DNA of 47,223 nt, from the NCBI GenBank assembly GCA_036258055.1, contig DATAEK010000415.1:1-47223 (forward strand), read 5' to 3'. Origin of the DNA: DATAEK01 sp036258055. GTDB taxonomy: Bacteria > Acidobacteriota > Vicinamibacteria > Vicinamibacterales > 2-12-FULL-66-21. Shown here one piece after another: positions 25,456-34,229 of this stretch; the first letter of the stretch is position 1; each line of letters opens with the position of its first letter. The translations under genes were made by a program, and so were the position numbers. Below the pieces are notes generated by a model, which ran no database searches, had not been told where the DNA came from, and saw only the letters and a program-made list of their open reading frames with translations.

Positions 25456-25984
25456 TCCCGTGTCACGCATTGGGCCGATGCCCGAACCCTCTGGTTGGGA
25501 GATCGTCCAGACGACCGACAGCGACGACCTCGATGCCGTCGCCGGCATCGAAGCGGCGTCGTTCACAAACCCGTGGACCCGGGAGATGCTGGATCGCGAG
25601 ATCGTGCAGTCAGAAGTGGCCCACATCTTCGTCGCGCGTGGAGCCGGTCGGCGGGTGGCTGCCTTCTGCACCTGCTGGATCGTGTCCGACGAGCTCCACA
25701 TCAACTCGATCGCGGTCGATCCCGACCTGCGGGGAGGCGGCCTGGCGACAATTTTGATGCGGGCGGTTCTGGCGGAGGCGGAACGGCGCGGCGCCCACCG
25801 GGCGACGCTCGAAGTGCGACGGTCGAATACGCCGGCCCGGCGGCTTTACGAAAAGCTCGGATTCTCAGTCGTCGCCGTCCGCTCGCATTACTACACGCAA
25901 CCCGAAGAGGACGCGCTCATTCTCTGGCGGGACGCACGCCATCCTGGTGACGCGAATCGAACGCCGACCGGTTCAAATCCTTGA
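25442..25984 (+). CDS. rimI: Ribosomal protein S18-alanine N-acetyltransferase RimI
   Basis: This GNAT acetyltransferase has up to 180 residues. The acetyl-CoA loop is DPDLRGGGLATILM (the RxxGxA motif), followed by LEVRRSNTPARRLYEKLGF and the RimI-like tail RSHYYTQPEEDALILW. It acetylates the N-terminal alanine of ribosomal protein S18, and by family may acetylate other proteins. The ATG at 25442 overlaps tsaB; a second ATG at 25478 would give 168 residues, closer to the family norm, and neither has a clear ribosome site. The tsaB-rimI order is widely conserved and supports the call over a generic GNAT. Confidence 0.88.
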   Translation: MAAADPVSRIGPMPEPSGWEIVQTTDSDDLDAVAGIEAASFTNPWTREMLDREIVQSEVAHIFVARGAGRRVAAFCTCWIVSDELHINSIAVDPDLRGGGLATILMRAVLAEAERRGAHRATLEVRRSNTPARRLYEKLGFSVVAVRSHYYTQPEEDALILWRDARHPGDANRTPTGSNP

Positions 25985-26071
25985 AGGCGCCTCGTTCTTG
26001 TGTTACCTTGCCGTCATGAGTGTCTCCCACTAAATCCATGCGTGTGAAGTCCCCTGTCAAAGGAGGCGCAG

Positions 26072-26323
26072 ATGCCGACAGACTTCGAAGAGCTGAAGCG
26101 TAAACTGCTGCAGACCGACGAGGAGTTTCGCCAGCTCGCCACCCAGCATCAAGACCTCGACGAGAAGATCCACAACCTGGCCGCCCGCCATTACCTGTCA
26201 GAACCCGAACAGCTCGAAGAGACCCGGCTCAAGAAGCGCAAACTCGCGCTGAAGGATCAGATGGAAGACATCCTGCGTCGGTATCGCACCGAACCGGGTG
26301 TCGCGCACGCGGCTCGTCCCTGA
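26072..26323 (+). CDS. YdcH/DUF465-family protein
   Basis: This is an 83-residue, fully helical and highly charged protein. It matches DUF465 (YdcH): EEFRQLATQHQDLDEKIHNLA, then YLSEPEQLEETRLKKRKLALKDQMEDIL. A two-helix hairpin or coiled coil is expected. The biochemical role is not established. An excellent AAAGGAGG ribosome site sits seven bases before the ATG, suggesting high expression. It lies between rimI and the phospholipid genes, followed by a strong hairpin. Confidence 0.85.
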   Translation: MPTDFEELKRKLLQTDEEFRQLATQHQDLDEKIHNLAARHYLSEPEQLEETRLKKRKLALKDQMEDILRRYRTEPGVAHAARP

Positions 26324-26345
26324 GAACGCAGCCTCGTCGATTCTT

Positions 26346-26401
26346 CAGGGCCAGTAGCCGGCAACTCGTCCGCGCGCGCGGCCGGCCGGTTATTGGCCCT
26401 G
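26346..26401 (+). terminator. Long hairpin between ydcH-like and psd genes
   Basis: A 17-bp stem (26346-26362 with 26385-26401) forms with only two G-T (G-U in RNA) pairs and a 22-base GC-rich loop. It starts 23 bases after the ydcH-like stop codon and ends 22 bases before the psd start. The T-rich tail is weak (CATTTCTCC). It could terminate the upstream transcript or act as a leader structure for psd. Confidence 0.5.
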
Positions 26402-26423
26402 TGCCATTTCTCCCGCATCTCAC

Positions 26424-27062
26424 ATGAAAATCGATCGGGCCGGCTATCCGTTCATTGCGGCGGCGCTCCTGCCAGCGCTTGCCCTCGCCGCCAGAGGACG
26501 GACCCGCTGGGCCGCGGGCTTCGGTGCCCTTGGTGCGTTCCTCTCGTATTTCTTTCGGGACCCCGAACGCGTGGTGCCGTCGGGCGTAGGCCTCGTCGTG
26601 TCGCCCGCGGACGGACGGGTGATGGGAGCGGGGCCTGCTGACCCGCGTTGGTCACCGCCCGGCGACTGGGTACAAGTCACGATCTTTCTGTCGCCGGTCG
26701 ATGTTCACATCAATCGATCGCCGGTCGACGGGCGAGTGACCAAGATCGAGTACCGGCCGGGCCGTTTCCTGCCGGCGTATCAGGAATCGGCGAACGGCAA
26801 CGAGCTGAACGAAATCTGGGTCGATCACCAGGGCGTGCCCATCGTGTTCCGGCAAGTGGTGGGCGTGCTCGCACGGCGCATCGTGTGCCGCGTGGCGATT
26901 GGCGACCACCTCGAGCGTGGGCAACGGATCGGTCTGATGAAATTCGGCTCCCGGATGGACGTGTTCCTGCCAACGAGCGCAGAATTGGCCGTGCACGTCG
27001 GCCAACACGTGGTCGGCGGAGAGACCGTGCTCGCGAGGCTGGAGGTACCGGGTGCTCGATAA
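26424..27062 (+). CDS. psd: Phosphatidylserine decarboxylase (short, archaeal-type proenzyme)
   Basis: This 212-residue proenzyme converts phosphatidylserine to phosphatidylethanolamine. Two N-terminal hydrophobic stretches are followed by YFFRDPERVVP (42-52), VSPADGRV (59-66), IFLSPVDVHINRSPVDG (87-103), NELNEIW and ARRIVCR. The self-cleavage site KFGSRMD has Gly175-Ser176, where the pyruvoyl group forms on the new alpha chain. The length and FGSR site identify the short family rather than the LGST-type of E. coli. It overlaps pssA by 11 bp, coupling both steps of PE synthesis at the inner membrane. Confidence 0.93.
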   Translation: MKIDRAGYPFIAAALLPALALAARGRTRWAAGFGALGAFLSYFFRDPERVVPSGVGLVVSPADGRVMGAGPADPRWSPPGDWVQVTIFLSPVDVHINRSPVDGRVTKIEYRPGRFLPAYQESANGNELNEIWVDHQGVPIVFRQVVGVLARRIVCRVAIGDHLERGQRIGLMKFGSRMDVFLPTSAELAVHVGQHVVGGETVLARLEVPGAR

Positions 27063-27852
27063 CCTGCCGCTCAAACGCCGAAAAGACGACCGGCCGCGCC
27101 GGCTCAGGCGCGGTGTGTACCTGCTGCCGTCACTCTTCACCGTCGCAAATCTCTTCTGCGGTTACGCGTGCGTGGTGTACTCGACACGCGCCGACTTCGA
27201 CACCGCGGCGCTCTTCATCGGGATCGCGATGGTCCTGGACACCCTCGACGGCTTCTTCGCGCGGCTCACGAACTCGTCCACCGCCTTCGGCGTCGAGCTG
27301 GACTCGCTCGCCGACGTCGTCTCGTTCGGGCTGGCGCCGGCGATTCTCGCGTTTACGTGGGGGTTGTGGCCGTTGAAGCGCCTCGGCTGGGCCGCGGGGT
27401 TCATCTACGTCACCGCCGCGGCGATGCGGCTGGCGCGCTTCAACATCCAGACGAGCAGCGCCTCGGACAAGCGCTACTTCGTCGGCATGCCGAGCCCGGC
27501 CGCCGCGTCCGTCATCGCATCGACGGTCTACCTCTATCCGTTCGGACTTCAGGATCGCGAGACCGCGTTGCCCGCTCTCGCCATGGTGCTCGTGCCGGCG
27601 TTTCTGATGGTCAGCACCATCAGGTTCCGAAGCGTCAAGGCAATCGACGTCGGCTGGCGGCGCTCCTATCTCGCGCTCTTCCTCGCGGCCGTAGCGCTCG
27701 CGCTCATCGCCTCCCATCCGCGCCTCGCGCTCGTCGTGCTCTCGTACGCCTATGTCGTATCGGCTTTCGTCGGCTGGGCCTACTCGCGGATGAAGCGTCG
27801 CCACGAATACGAGACGCCGCAGGAGCCTGCTGAGGAGACATGGAAGCTGTAG
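27052..27852 (+). CDS. pssA: CDP-diacylglycerol--serine O-phosphatidyltransferase
   Basis: This 266-residue integral membrane enzyme makes phosphatidylserine from CDP-diacylglycerol and serine. The CDP-alcohol phosphotransferase motif is complete: D66-G67-x2-A70-R71-x8-G80-x3-D84-x3-D88. About seven hydrophobic segments follow the basic N-terminus. The start is a GTG inside the end of psd, with GGAGG eight bases upstream. Its product is the substrate of the Psd enzyme encoded just before it. The tail (YETPQEPAEETWKL) is hydrophilic. Confidence 0.93.
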   Translation: MLDNLPLKRRKDDRPRRLRRGVYLLPSLFTVANLFCGYACVVYSTRADFDTAALFIGIAMVLDTLDGFFARLTNSSTAFGVELDSLADVVSFGLAPAILAFTWGLWPLKRLGWAAGFIYVTAAAMRLARFNIQTSSASDKRYFVGMPSPAAASVIASTVYLYPFGLQDRETALPALAMVLVPAFLMVSTIRFRSVKAIDVGWRRSYLALFLAAVALALIASHPRLALVVLSYAYVVSAFVGWAYSRMKRRHEYETPQEPAEETWKL

Positions 27853-27950
27853 TTGGGGCAGGTCGTGCAGGTGGGGCGGGTGGGCAGAACCGCTCCAAGT
27901 TTCGCCCCAGAGCTACTAACCAGCGGCGCGAGCAACGCGAGCGCTGGCAG

Positions 27951-27974
27951 GTCGCGGGGGTGGGGCCCCGCGAC
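27951..27974. terminator. Hairpin between the convergent pssA and sensor kinase genes
   Basis: GTCGCGGGG (27951-27959) pairs perfectly with CCCCGCGAC (27966-27974) around a 6-base loop, between two convergent genes. A weaker CCAGCG/CGCTGG hairpin (27920-27947) precedes it. No T-run is present, but the position favours bidirectional termination. Confidence 0.5.
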
Positions 27975-27997
27975 AAACTAAAGAAAGCCACAACCGG

Positions 27998-30900
27998 CTA
28001 GGTCACACTCTCTTGCGGCAGCGTAATCCGCACGGTCGTTCCCACGCCCTTCTCGCTTTCCACCTCGATGGTTCCGCCGCTCAGCTCGATGTTCCTCCGC
28101 GCGATCGGCAGGCCGAGCCCGGTGCCGGTAGTCTTCGTCGAGAAGTAGGGCTCGAAGACTCGCGCGAGCGCGTCCTTGTCCATGCCGACCCCCGTATCGC
28201 GAACCTGCACCGTGACGTGACCGTCGGTGGCCGCTGCGTCGATATCCAGCCGTCCCTTCCCGGGCATCGCGTGGAGCGCGTTTTCGACGATGTTGGCCAG
28301 CGCCCGGGCGACGAGCGTGCGATCGACCTGGACTCTCGGCAGCGGACCGGTCGCACGGTTGTCGATCTCGATCCGGCCAGTGAGGCCGGTGCGGTACGGA
28401 TCCACGACCTCCGCCACGAGCGGCGGTACGTCGACGGGCGCCAGACGTGCGGTGGGGGAGGACGCAAAGCTCGAGAACTCCGCGGCGATCTGACGGAGGA
28501 GCCGGACCTGCCCCAGGATCGACGAGACACAACTCTCGAGCACGGGCCCCAACGGCTCGCCGCGGTCCGCGTGCACGCGCTGCAGGTGCTCAGCCGAGAG
28601 CTGAATCGGCGTGAGCGGGTTCTTGATCTCGTGTGCCACCTGTCGCGCCATCTCGGCCCAGGCTTCGAGCCGATGGGTGCGTTCGAGCTGCACCCGCTGC
28701 TTCGCCAGCTCCGCCGCCATCGCGTTGAAAGCATCGACCAGGCGCTTGAGCTCGTCAGCCGATCGGACCGCGATGCGCGCGTCGAAATCGCCGCGCGCGA
28801 TTCGGCGGGTGGCGCGAGTGAGTCGCCGAACCGGATCCGCGATACGTTCGGCGAGGGACAATCCGATTGCCGCCCCCAGCAGGATGAAACACAACGCCGC
28901 GAGGTGGACACCGCGATCGAGATCCGCGATCTGCCGTTCGATCTCCCGCTGACGGTTGGCGAGTGGGACGGTCAGGATCATGTCCTTCTCACCCGCGCGA
29001 ACCGGCGCGGCCGCGATCATGTACGGGAACGCGCCAATCTCGTCTTCCCCGACGAAGCTGGGAAGGCGCTGCAGCGTGATCGCCCGGTAGACGTCATCCG
29101 GCGTGCGCGTGGGCAGCAGCCCCGACGAGAACAGGTCACGTTCGCTCGTGGCCACCAGCTGCGCGCCGTTGAAGATGTTGACGTCCTGATCGATGACCTG
29201 ACTGATCCACACCATGATGTCATCGCTCACCGGGGCGAGGCGGTTTGCGCTCCGCCGTTGCAGCGCATCAGACTCTTCGATCACGCGCTGCGCGACGGCG
29301 GCCGTGCGCGCGGCCTCGGCCTGGACGTCGTTGCGGAGGAGATCGGCAAAATACGCGCGGATCACCAGGGCCAGCGTGAGAACCGGGATCACGGCGGCGA
29401 GCACGAACGCGAGGAACAGCTTGCGATAGAAGCTCGCCCGGATCTCGCGCAGGAGGGCCCGGCCGACGCGCGGACGCTCCCGTCCGATCCGCGTGAACAC
29501 GGCCGTGCCGAGCAGCACCACGACGAACGCAATCCCCGCGAGCGTCGTCAGCTCCGCGATGTGGACCAGGCGATCGAAGAGCGTCAGCGACGGATAGCCG
29601 AGCGCGTAGATCGCCGCGCGATCGTTCGAGAAGTACACGTTGTAGAGCCGACCGCCGAGCGGAATCTGTTCCCAGAACGGCGTGCGATCGGGATCGTAGA
29701 TGCGGCGGAAGAGCGCGTCGGTGATTGGCCACGCCGAACGTTCGGAAGCGTAGAGCGTCTGCAGTCCCCAGCCGTAAATGGCGACGCTGACGTCGCCTCC
29801 TGCAGGCGTGTCCGCGGGGACGCCGCGGTCGGTCGCTCGAAACAGCTCGAAGTACGGGCTCTCGGACGTGATGAAGGGAAGCGTCCGGTAGTCGCGCAGC
29901 AGCACGTGCACGACGACGGTCCCCACGACCGTCTGCGCGCCGCCGCCCGGACTGTCATCGCAGATCCGCCGTTCCGCGTGCAGCATGTTGCGCTCTTCCG
30001 AACCGAACGGCTGCGACTCGCCGAACAGATCCCAGGTGCACGAGAGTGTCGGCTGCGGCTTCTGCGCGGTGCCGGTGTACTCAGGAAAATTGAGCGCGAA
30101 CCGGCTGACCAGATCACCCTTGCGATCGTAGAGCTCGACGGCCGACGTCAGGCGCTCCCTGGCCAGCGTCGTCTGACTCCAGACGAGGAACGCGCTCTCC
30201 GTTCGGGGGCTGGCCAGCAGCACGTCGGGGGCGCCGGCCACGAGATCGGGCAGCTCCGTGAGCGCGTTGATTTCGTTCATCGCCTGCGACATGGCATCGC
30301 GCAGACGTTGATCGTGCTTCTGCACTTCCACGGCGTACTGCGTCGCCACGAGCCGGCGCGTCGCGCGCTCCGCGAAATAGTTCACCGACTGGTACAGCAG
30401 CAGCGCGGGAAACAGGAAGGCCAGGAAGAGCGCGAAGATGCGTGCAGCTACGGTCGTGTGGCGATACCAGGTCGCGAGCCGCTGCCCGAAGAACGCGGCA
30501 AAACCGCACGCAAACGTCGCCATCATCATGGCGCCCGACGGCAGCGGCCAGCCCCGCGACGCGGCGACGCTGACCACGATCACGATCGGCGCCGCCCACA
30601 GGGCGAGCAGCAGGGCTCCATTCGACAGCGAGCGCCGCATCCGCCACGCGGCGGCGGCCGCGACGAGAATCAGGCCCGCGGCCCAGAGGACGGCTATGTT
30701 CAGGCCCAGAATTCCCGCGAGCAGGCCAATCCGATCGGGGTTCCACGGGTAGAGGGAGAAGTGCCGCAGATCGACGGAGTTCGGATCGACAACCGAATCG
30801 AGCAGTCCCTCGTAGAGTGCGAGCAGGCCGCCGACTGCGAAGCCAGCGGTCAGCTGCATCAGCGTGAACGCGACTGGAGCGTCAGCCGGGAGGCGCCGCG

Positions 30901-31927
30901 CTTTGAGCGCGAGCCGTAACCGGACCGCAGGGCTCGCCCACAACGCCGCCAGTGCCGACGCGCTGATTCCCGCGAGGATCAACGTCGTCGACGTAGACGG
31001 CCATGCCCCCGACGCCAGTCTCGATGCAAGCCAGATCACGCCGGCGCCCGAGAGCAGCAGAAGAGAGGCCTCGAGGCTGACGCGGACGAAGCTGGCGGAA
31101 TCGCCGAGACGCAACCGGCGATCTAGCAACGGACCGATCAAGAGGAGCAGAACCACACCGCCCACGGCCAGCACGACGCCGGCGATGCTGCGGCGCCACT
31201 CGCTGCGCGCGCGACGCAAATCCGCATCGTTCACCGTTGCTTCGGCGAGCGGCTCGCCGGAAGGATCGCGAAGGACGAAGGCACCGGGCGCAGGATTCTC
31301 GCCGGCGCCGGCCCACCGCATACGAAGAGACACCGGCGCGATCGGCGTGACCAGCGTGAAGTTCTCCGACATCATCGTCGTCGGCGCCGCGGCAGGAGAG
31401 AGGTCGTGCTCGGCGGCGACAGAGCCCATGCGCCGCCCGTCCGTTCCGACGATCGGACGGATGTGGACGAGGCGAAGGCCCAAGGGAGACGGGGAGACAA
31501 AGAAGACCGCCGGGCCGGTGGTTCGATCGCGCTGGAACGTATCCGACGGCCGACCGAGCCACGCGCGGGCAACGCCATCCTTGCTGTAGATGGTGATCGC
31601 GATCGCGTCGTTCGGCGAGCTCGCCGGGCGCGCCGCTGCCACCAAATCGAAGAGCGTGCGGTCGCCGTCGGTCTCAGCCGCGAGCGCCTGCGCGGTCGCC
31701 GGGTTGGACGTGAGTTTGTCGGCGACGCCCGAGAGCGCTGCCGTCATCTCATCGAAGCGGCGCCGGACGCCCGCCTCGACGCGAGCGGCGGTCGCGGCGT
31801 CGTTCGGCCCGAACCGCCAGAAATCGAGGAGTCCCCCGCCCAAACCGACCAGTGCCGCAGCCGCACACCCGGCTGCCAGAAGCCGCCGCCAGCTCACGTG
31901 CCGCTCTCGAGGAAGATAGCGAGGCAC
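27998..31927 (-). CDS. Very large membrane sensor histidine kinase (NtrY-like)
   Basis: This is a 1309-residue kinase. The N-terminal half contains about nine to ten hydrophobic segments in groups, with extracytoplasmic regions around residues 50-240 and 560-780. A further helix pair (around 830-860 and 1005-1025) flanks another sensor region and leads into a HAMP linker (RRIARGDFDARIAVRSADEL). The kinase core has the H-box QVAHEIKNPLTPIQ (phospho-acceptor His about 1099), N-box NIVENALHA (about 1212), G1 DTGVGM (about 1244) and G2 GTGLGL (about 1268). The H-box sequence and layout resemble NtrY. No response regulator adjoins it, so it is an orphan here. The GTG at 31927 is assumed, with a second GTG at 31897. 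Confidence 0.87.
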   Translation of the reverse strand: MPRYLPRERHVSWRRLLAAGCAAAALVGLGGGLLDFWRFGPNDAATAARVEAGVRRRFDEMTAALSGVADKLTSNPATAQALAAETDGDRTLFDLVAAARPASSPNDAIAITIYSKDGVARAWLGRPSDTFQRDRTTGPAVFFVSPSPLGLRLVHIRPIVGTDGRRMGSVAAEHDLSPAAAPTTMMSENFTLVTPIAPVSLRMRWAGAGENPAPGAFVLRDPSGEPLAEATVNDADLRRARSEWRRSIAGVVLAVGGVVLLLLIGPLLDRRLRLGDSASFVRVSLEASLLLLSGAGVIWLASRLASGAWPSTSTTLILAGISASALAALWASPAVRLRLALKARRLPADAPVAFTLMQLTAGFAVGGLLALYEGLLDSVVDPNSVDLRHFSLYPWNPDRIGLLAGILGLNIAVLWAAGLILVAAAAAWRMRRSLSNGALLLALWAAPIVIVVSVAASRGWPLPSGAMMMATFACGFAAFFGQRLATWYRHTTVAARIFALFLAFLFPALLLYQSVNYFAERATRRLVATQYAVEVQKHDQRLRDAMSQAMNEINALTELPDLVAGAPDVLLASPRTESAFLVWSQTTLARERLTSAVELYDRKGDLVSRFALNFPEYTGTAQKPQPTLSCTWDLFGESQPFGSEERNMLHAERRICDDSPGGGAQTVVGTVVVHVLLRDYRTLPFITSESPYFELFRATDRGVPADTPAGGDVSVAIYGWGLQTLYASERSAWPITDALFRRIYDPDRTPFWEQIPLGGRLYNVYFSNDRAAIYALGYPSLTLFDRLVHIAELTTLAGIAFVVVLLGTAVFTRIGRERPRVGRALLREIRASFYRKLFLAFVLAAVIPVLTLALVIRAYFADLLRNDVQAEAARTAAVAQRVIEESDALQRRSANRLAPVSDDIMVWISQVIDQDVNIFNGAQLVATSERDLFSSGLLPTRTPDDVYRAITLQRLPSFVGEDEIGAFPYMIAAAPVRAGEKDMILTVPLANRQREIERQIADLDRGVHLAALCFILLGAAIGLSLAERIADPVRRLTRATRRIARGDFDARIAVRSADELKRLVDAFNAMAAELAKQRVQLERTHRLEAWAEMARQVAHEIKNPLTPIQLSAEHLQRVHADRGEPLGPVLESCVSSILGQVRLLRQIAAEFSSFASSPTARLAPVDVPPLVAEVVDPYRTGLTGRIEIDNRATGPLPRVQVDRTLVARALANIVENALHAMPGKGRLDIDAAATDGHVTVQVRDTGVGMDKDALARVFEPYFSTKTTGTGLGLPIARRNIELSGGTIEVESEKGVGTTVRITLPQESVT

Positions 31928-31968
31928 TCGTCATGCAGGATACCGCAAAGGTAAACTGTAACTATCCG

Positions 31969-32973
31969 ATGTCGCAGGCTCCGGGGCTCAAGGTCGCGCT
32001 CAAACGTGGGGCGCTCATCACTGCCGCCAATTGGCCGCTCGTAGTGGTCCAGTTCATCGCGGATGCCACCTTCAAACTGCTCCTGGCCGTACCAGTGCTG
32101 GGCGGGATCTTCCTGGTGGTCCTGCTGCTCAACGCCGACGTCGAAGAGCTGCTGCGCGGCGATCCGCGGGAAATCGTCGCCGCGGTCGTCACGGCGCTGC
32201 GCGCCAGCCCGGCCGCGCTGACGGCGTTCTCGGGGGCCTTTCTCCTGGTCCTGCTCGGTGGCTCCACGCTGACCTTCATCGTCAAAGGCGGAACTGTCGC
32301 GGTCTTCGCACAGGCCGATGCGTCGGCGGGGCCGATCGAACGTCCACCGCTGCGGTTCCAGGCGCTGCGCCGCGCCAACGCCACCGAGATCGAAGCGTTT
32401 CTGGATGGCTGCCGCCGGCTGTGGGTCCGCTACGTCAAACTCGGTGCGGGGCTGCTGCTGGTCTACGCGGTGACCGCCATTGCGTATCTGGGCCTGATTT
32501 TCGGCGGACTTGCGCTCGCGGGGAATCCGGGGATCCTGCTCGGATGGACGATCGTGGCCGTCGCTGCGTCGAGCGCGCTCATCGTGTGGCTGACGCTGGT
32601 GAACCTGTTCTATCTGCTCACGCAGATCGTCATGGCAGTGGACGATGTCGGCGTCCGTGCGGGGCTCCGTGGAATGTTCCGGTTCGTCCGCACGAGCCTG
32701 CGCGAGCTCGCCGGCATCTTCGGCGTGGTGCTCGTGCTCGTCGTCCTGGCCACGATCGCGTCGATCCTCGCGACGGCGGGACTCGGCCTGATTGCCTTCG
32801 TGCCCTTGGGCGGACTGACCGTGCTCGTGCTGCCGCTGCAGTTTGCCGCCTGGCTGCTGCGCGGGTTCGTCTTCCAGTACCTGGCGCTCACCGCGCTCGG
32901 CGCTTATCTCACGCAATATCGTCACTATCGTGCGGCTCCGCTGGCCGCGATTCCCGGAAAGCGGCTGGCATGA
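31969..32973 (+). CDS. Multi-pass membrane protein, unknown function
   Basis: This 334-residue protein has about six transmembrane helices: around residues 20-50, 80-105, 160-190, 195-225, 250-280 and 285-315. Its loops contain REIVAAVV and EIEAFLDGCRRLW. I recognise no catalytic motif. The start is uncertain: ATG at 31969 sits after an AT-rich patch (31951-31966), and ATG at 31933 would add 12 residues. It is divergent from the sensor kinase and ends in an ATGA overlap with the aminotransferase gene, so the two are coupled. A role in transport or lipid handling is only a guess. Confidence 0.7.
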   Translation: MSQAPGLKVALKRGALITAANWPLVVVQFIADATFKLLLAVPVLGGIFLVVLLLNADVEELLRGDPREIVAAVVTALRASPAALTAFSGAFLLVLLGGSTLTFIVKGGTVAVFAQADASAGPIERPPLRFQALRRANATEIEAFLDGCRRLWVRYVKLGAGLLLVYAVTAIAYLGLIFGGLALAGNPGILLGWTIVAVAASSALIVWLTLVNLFYLLTQIVMAVDDVGVRAGLRGMFRFVRTSLRELAGIFGVVLVLVVLATIASILATAGLGLIAFVPLGGLTVLVLPLQFAAWLLRGFVFQYLALTALGAYLTQYRHYRAAPLAAIPGKRLA

Positions 32974-34229
32974 TCAATTACGACGTTTTTTTCTCGAGAT
33001 CGGCCGAGCGGATGAAAGAATCGGCCATCCGCAAGATGGGGACGGTGCTCGCGCAGGGGCGCGACATCATCTCCTTCGCCCCCGGCTATCCGGCCCCTGA
33101 AACCTTCCCGTGGGCCGACTTTCAGGAAATCGCGGCGGCTCTGCTCTCGAGCGCAGATGGCAGCGTTCTGCAATACGGCCCGACGCGCGGGTACCGGCCG
33201 CTGCTCGAGGTCATCGCATCGATCATGGAGCATCGCGGGGCGAAGCCCTCGATGGACCGGCTCCTCGTCACCACCGGATCTCAACAGGGGCTCGATCTCG
33301 TCGCCCGGGTACTCCTCGATCCTGGTGATGTCGTCCTGGTGGAGCTGCCAACCTACACCGGCGCGATCACCGCCTTCCGCAACGCACAGTCAGAAATGAT
33401 CGGGGTGCCCCAAGAAGCCGACGGCATCATCCTCGACGCGCTCGACGAGATCTACCAACGGCTCCAGCGCGAAAAGCGCCGTGCCAAGATGCTCTACGTC
33501 GTCCCCAACTTCCAGAACCCGACGGGGCTGCTGATCGGCCTGGAGAAGCGGCGAGCCTTGCTCGAGTGGGCCGCGAAACGAAACGTCCTCCTGGTCGAGG
33601 ACGATCCCTATCGCGAGCTGTACTTCGAGGATTCGGCAACCGAGGCGGATGTCCGTCCAATCAAGGTCGACGACGCGGAGGGACGCGTCGTCTACTTGAG
33701 CAGCTTCTCGAAAACGCTGGCGCCCGGCTATCGCGTCGCGTGGATCGACGCACCTGCCCCCATCGCTGCCAAGCTCGAGATTGCGAAACAGGCGGCGGAC
33801 CTCTGCTCGGGAGGCTTCGACCAACGGGTGATCTTCGAGGCGTCACGGCGCGGCGTGCTGGATCGTCAACTGCCGCTGCTTCGCGCCCACTACCAGAACA
33901 AGCGGGACGTGATGGTGGACGCGCTGAAGCATGCGTTCGGCAGCACGATGACCTGGCCGGATCCTCGCGGCGGATTCTTCCTGTGGGCGACGCTGCCGGC
34001 ACAGCTCGACGCGAATGCCCTCATCCCGCGCGCGGTTGAACATGGCGTCGTGTACGTCGCGGGCGACGCGTTTTTCGTCAACGGCGGTGGACAGCATCTG
34101 ATTCGGCTGTCATTCTCGGCGCCGACGCCGGAGCGTATTCGCGAAGGTGTCACGCGGCTAGCCGATGCGGTGCGCGACGAGATTGCGGCCGCAAGGCCCG
34201 CTAGCGCTTCTGTCCCTGCGATTCCGTGA
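32970..34229 (+). CDS. PLP-dependent aminotransferase (class I/II, LysN/aminoadipate type)
   Basis: The 419-residue fold-type I aminotransferase has the PLP lysine in SSFSKTLAPGYRVAW (K248). It also has the NFQNPTG segment binding the cofactor, EDDPYRELYF, and SFSAPTPERIREG with the carboxylate-binding region near the end. These features match the 2-aminoadipate/aromatic (LysN, MocR-like catalytic domain) subgroup, but there is no N-terminal DNA-binding domain. Likely substrates are aminoadipate, branched-chain or aromatic amino acids, and sequence alone does not decide. It starts inside the stop codon of the membrane protein gene, and the 3' end overlaps the convergent PQQ-propeller gene by 29 bp. 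Confidence 0.88.
   Translation: MINYDVFFSRSAERMKESAIRKMGTVLAQGRDIISFAPGYPAPETFPWADFQEIAAALLSSADGSVLQYGPTRGYRPLLEVIASIMEHRGAKPSMDRLLVTTGSQQGLDLVARVLLDPGDVVLVELPTYTGAITAFRNAQSEMIGVPQEADGIILDALDEIYQRLQREKRRAKMLYVVPNFQNPTGLLIGLEKRRALLEWAAKRNVLLVEDDPYRELYFEDSATEADVRPIKVDDAEGRVVYLSSFSKTLAPGYRVAWIDAPAPIAAKLEIAKQAADLCSGGFDQRVIFEASRRGVLDRQLPLLRAHYQNKRDVMVDALKHAFGSTMTWPDPRGGFFLWATLPAQLDANALIPRAVEHGVVYVAGDAFFVNGGGQHLIRLSFSAPTPERIREGVTRLADAVRDEIAAARPASASVPAIP

Noticed and set aside
28013..30919. Open frame of about 970 codons on the plus strand
   Set aside because: It is antisense to the sensor kinase, whose motifs are clear. Its translation is Arg/Glu-rich without recognisable domains, typical of GC-rich antisense frames.
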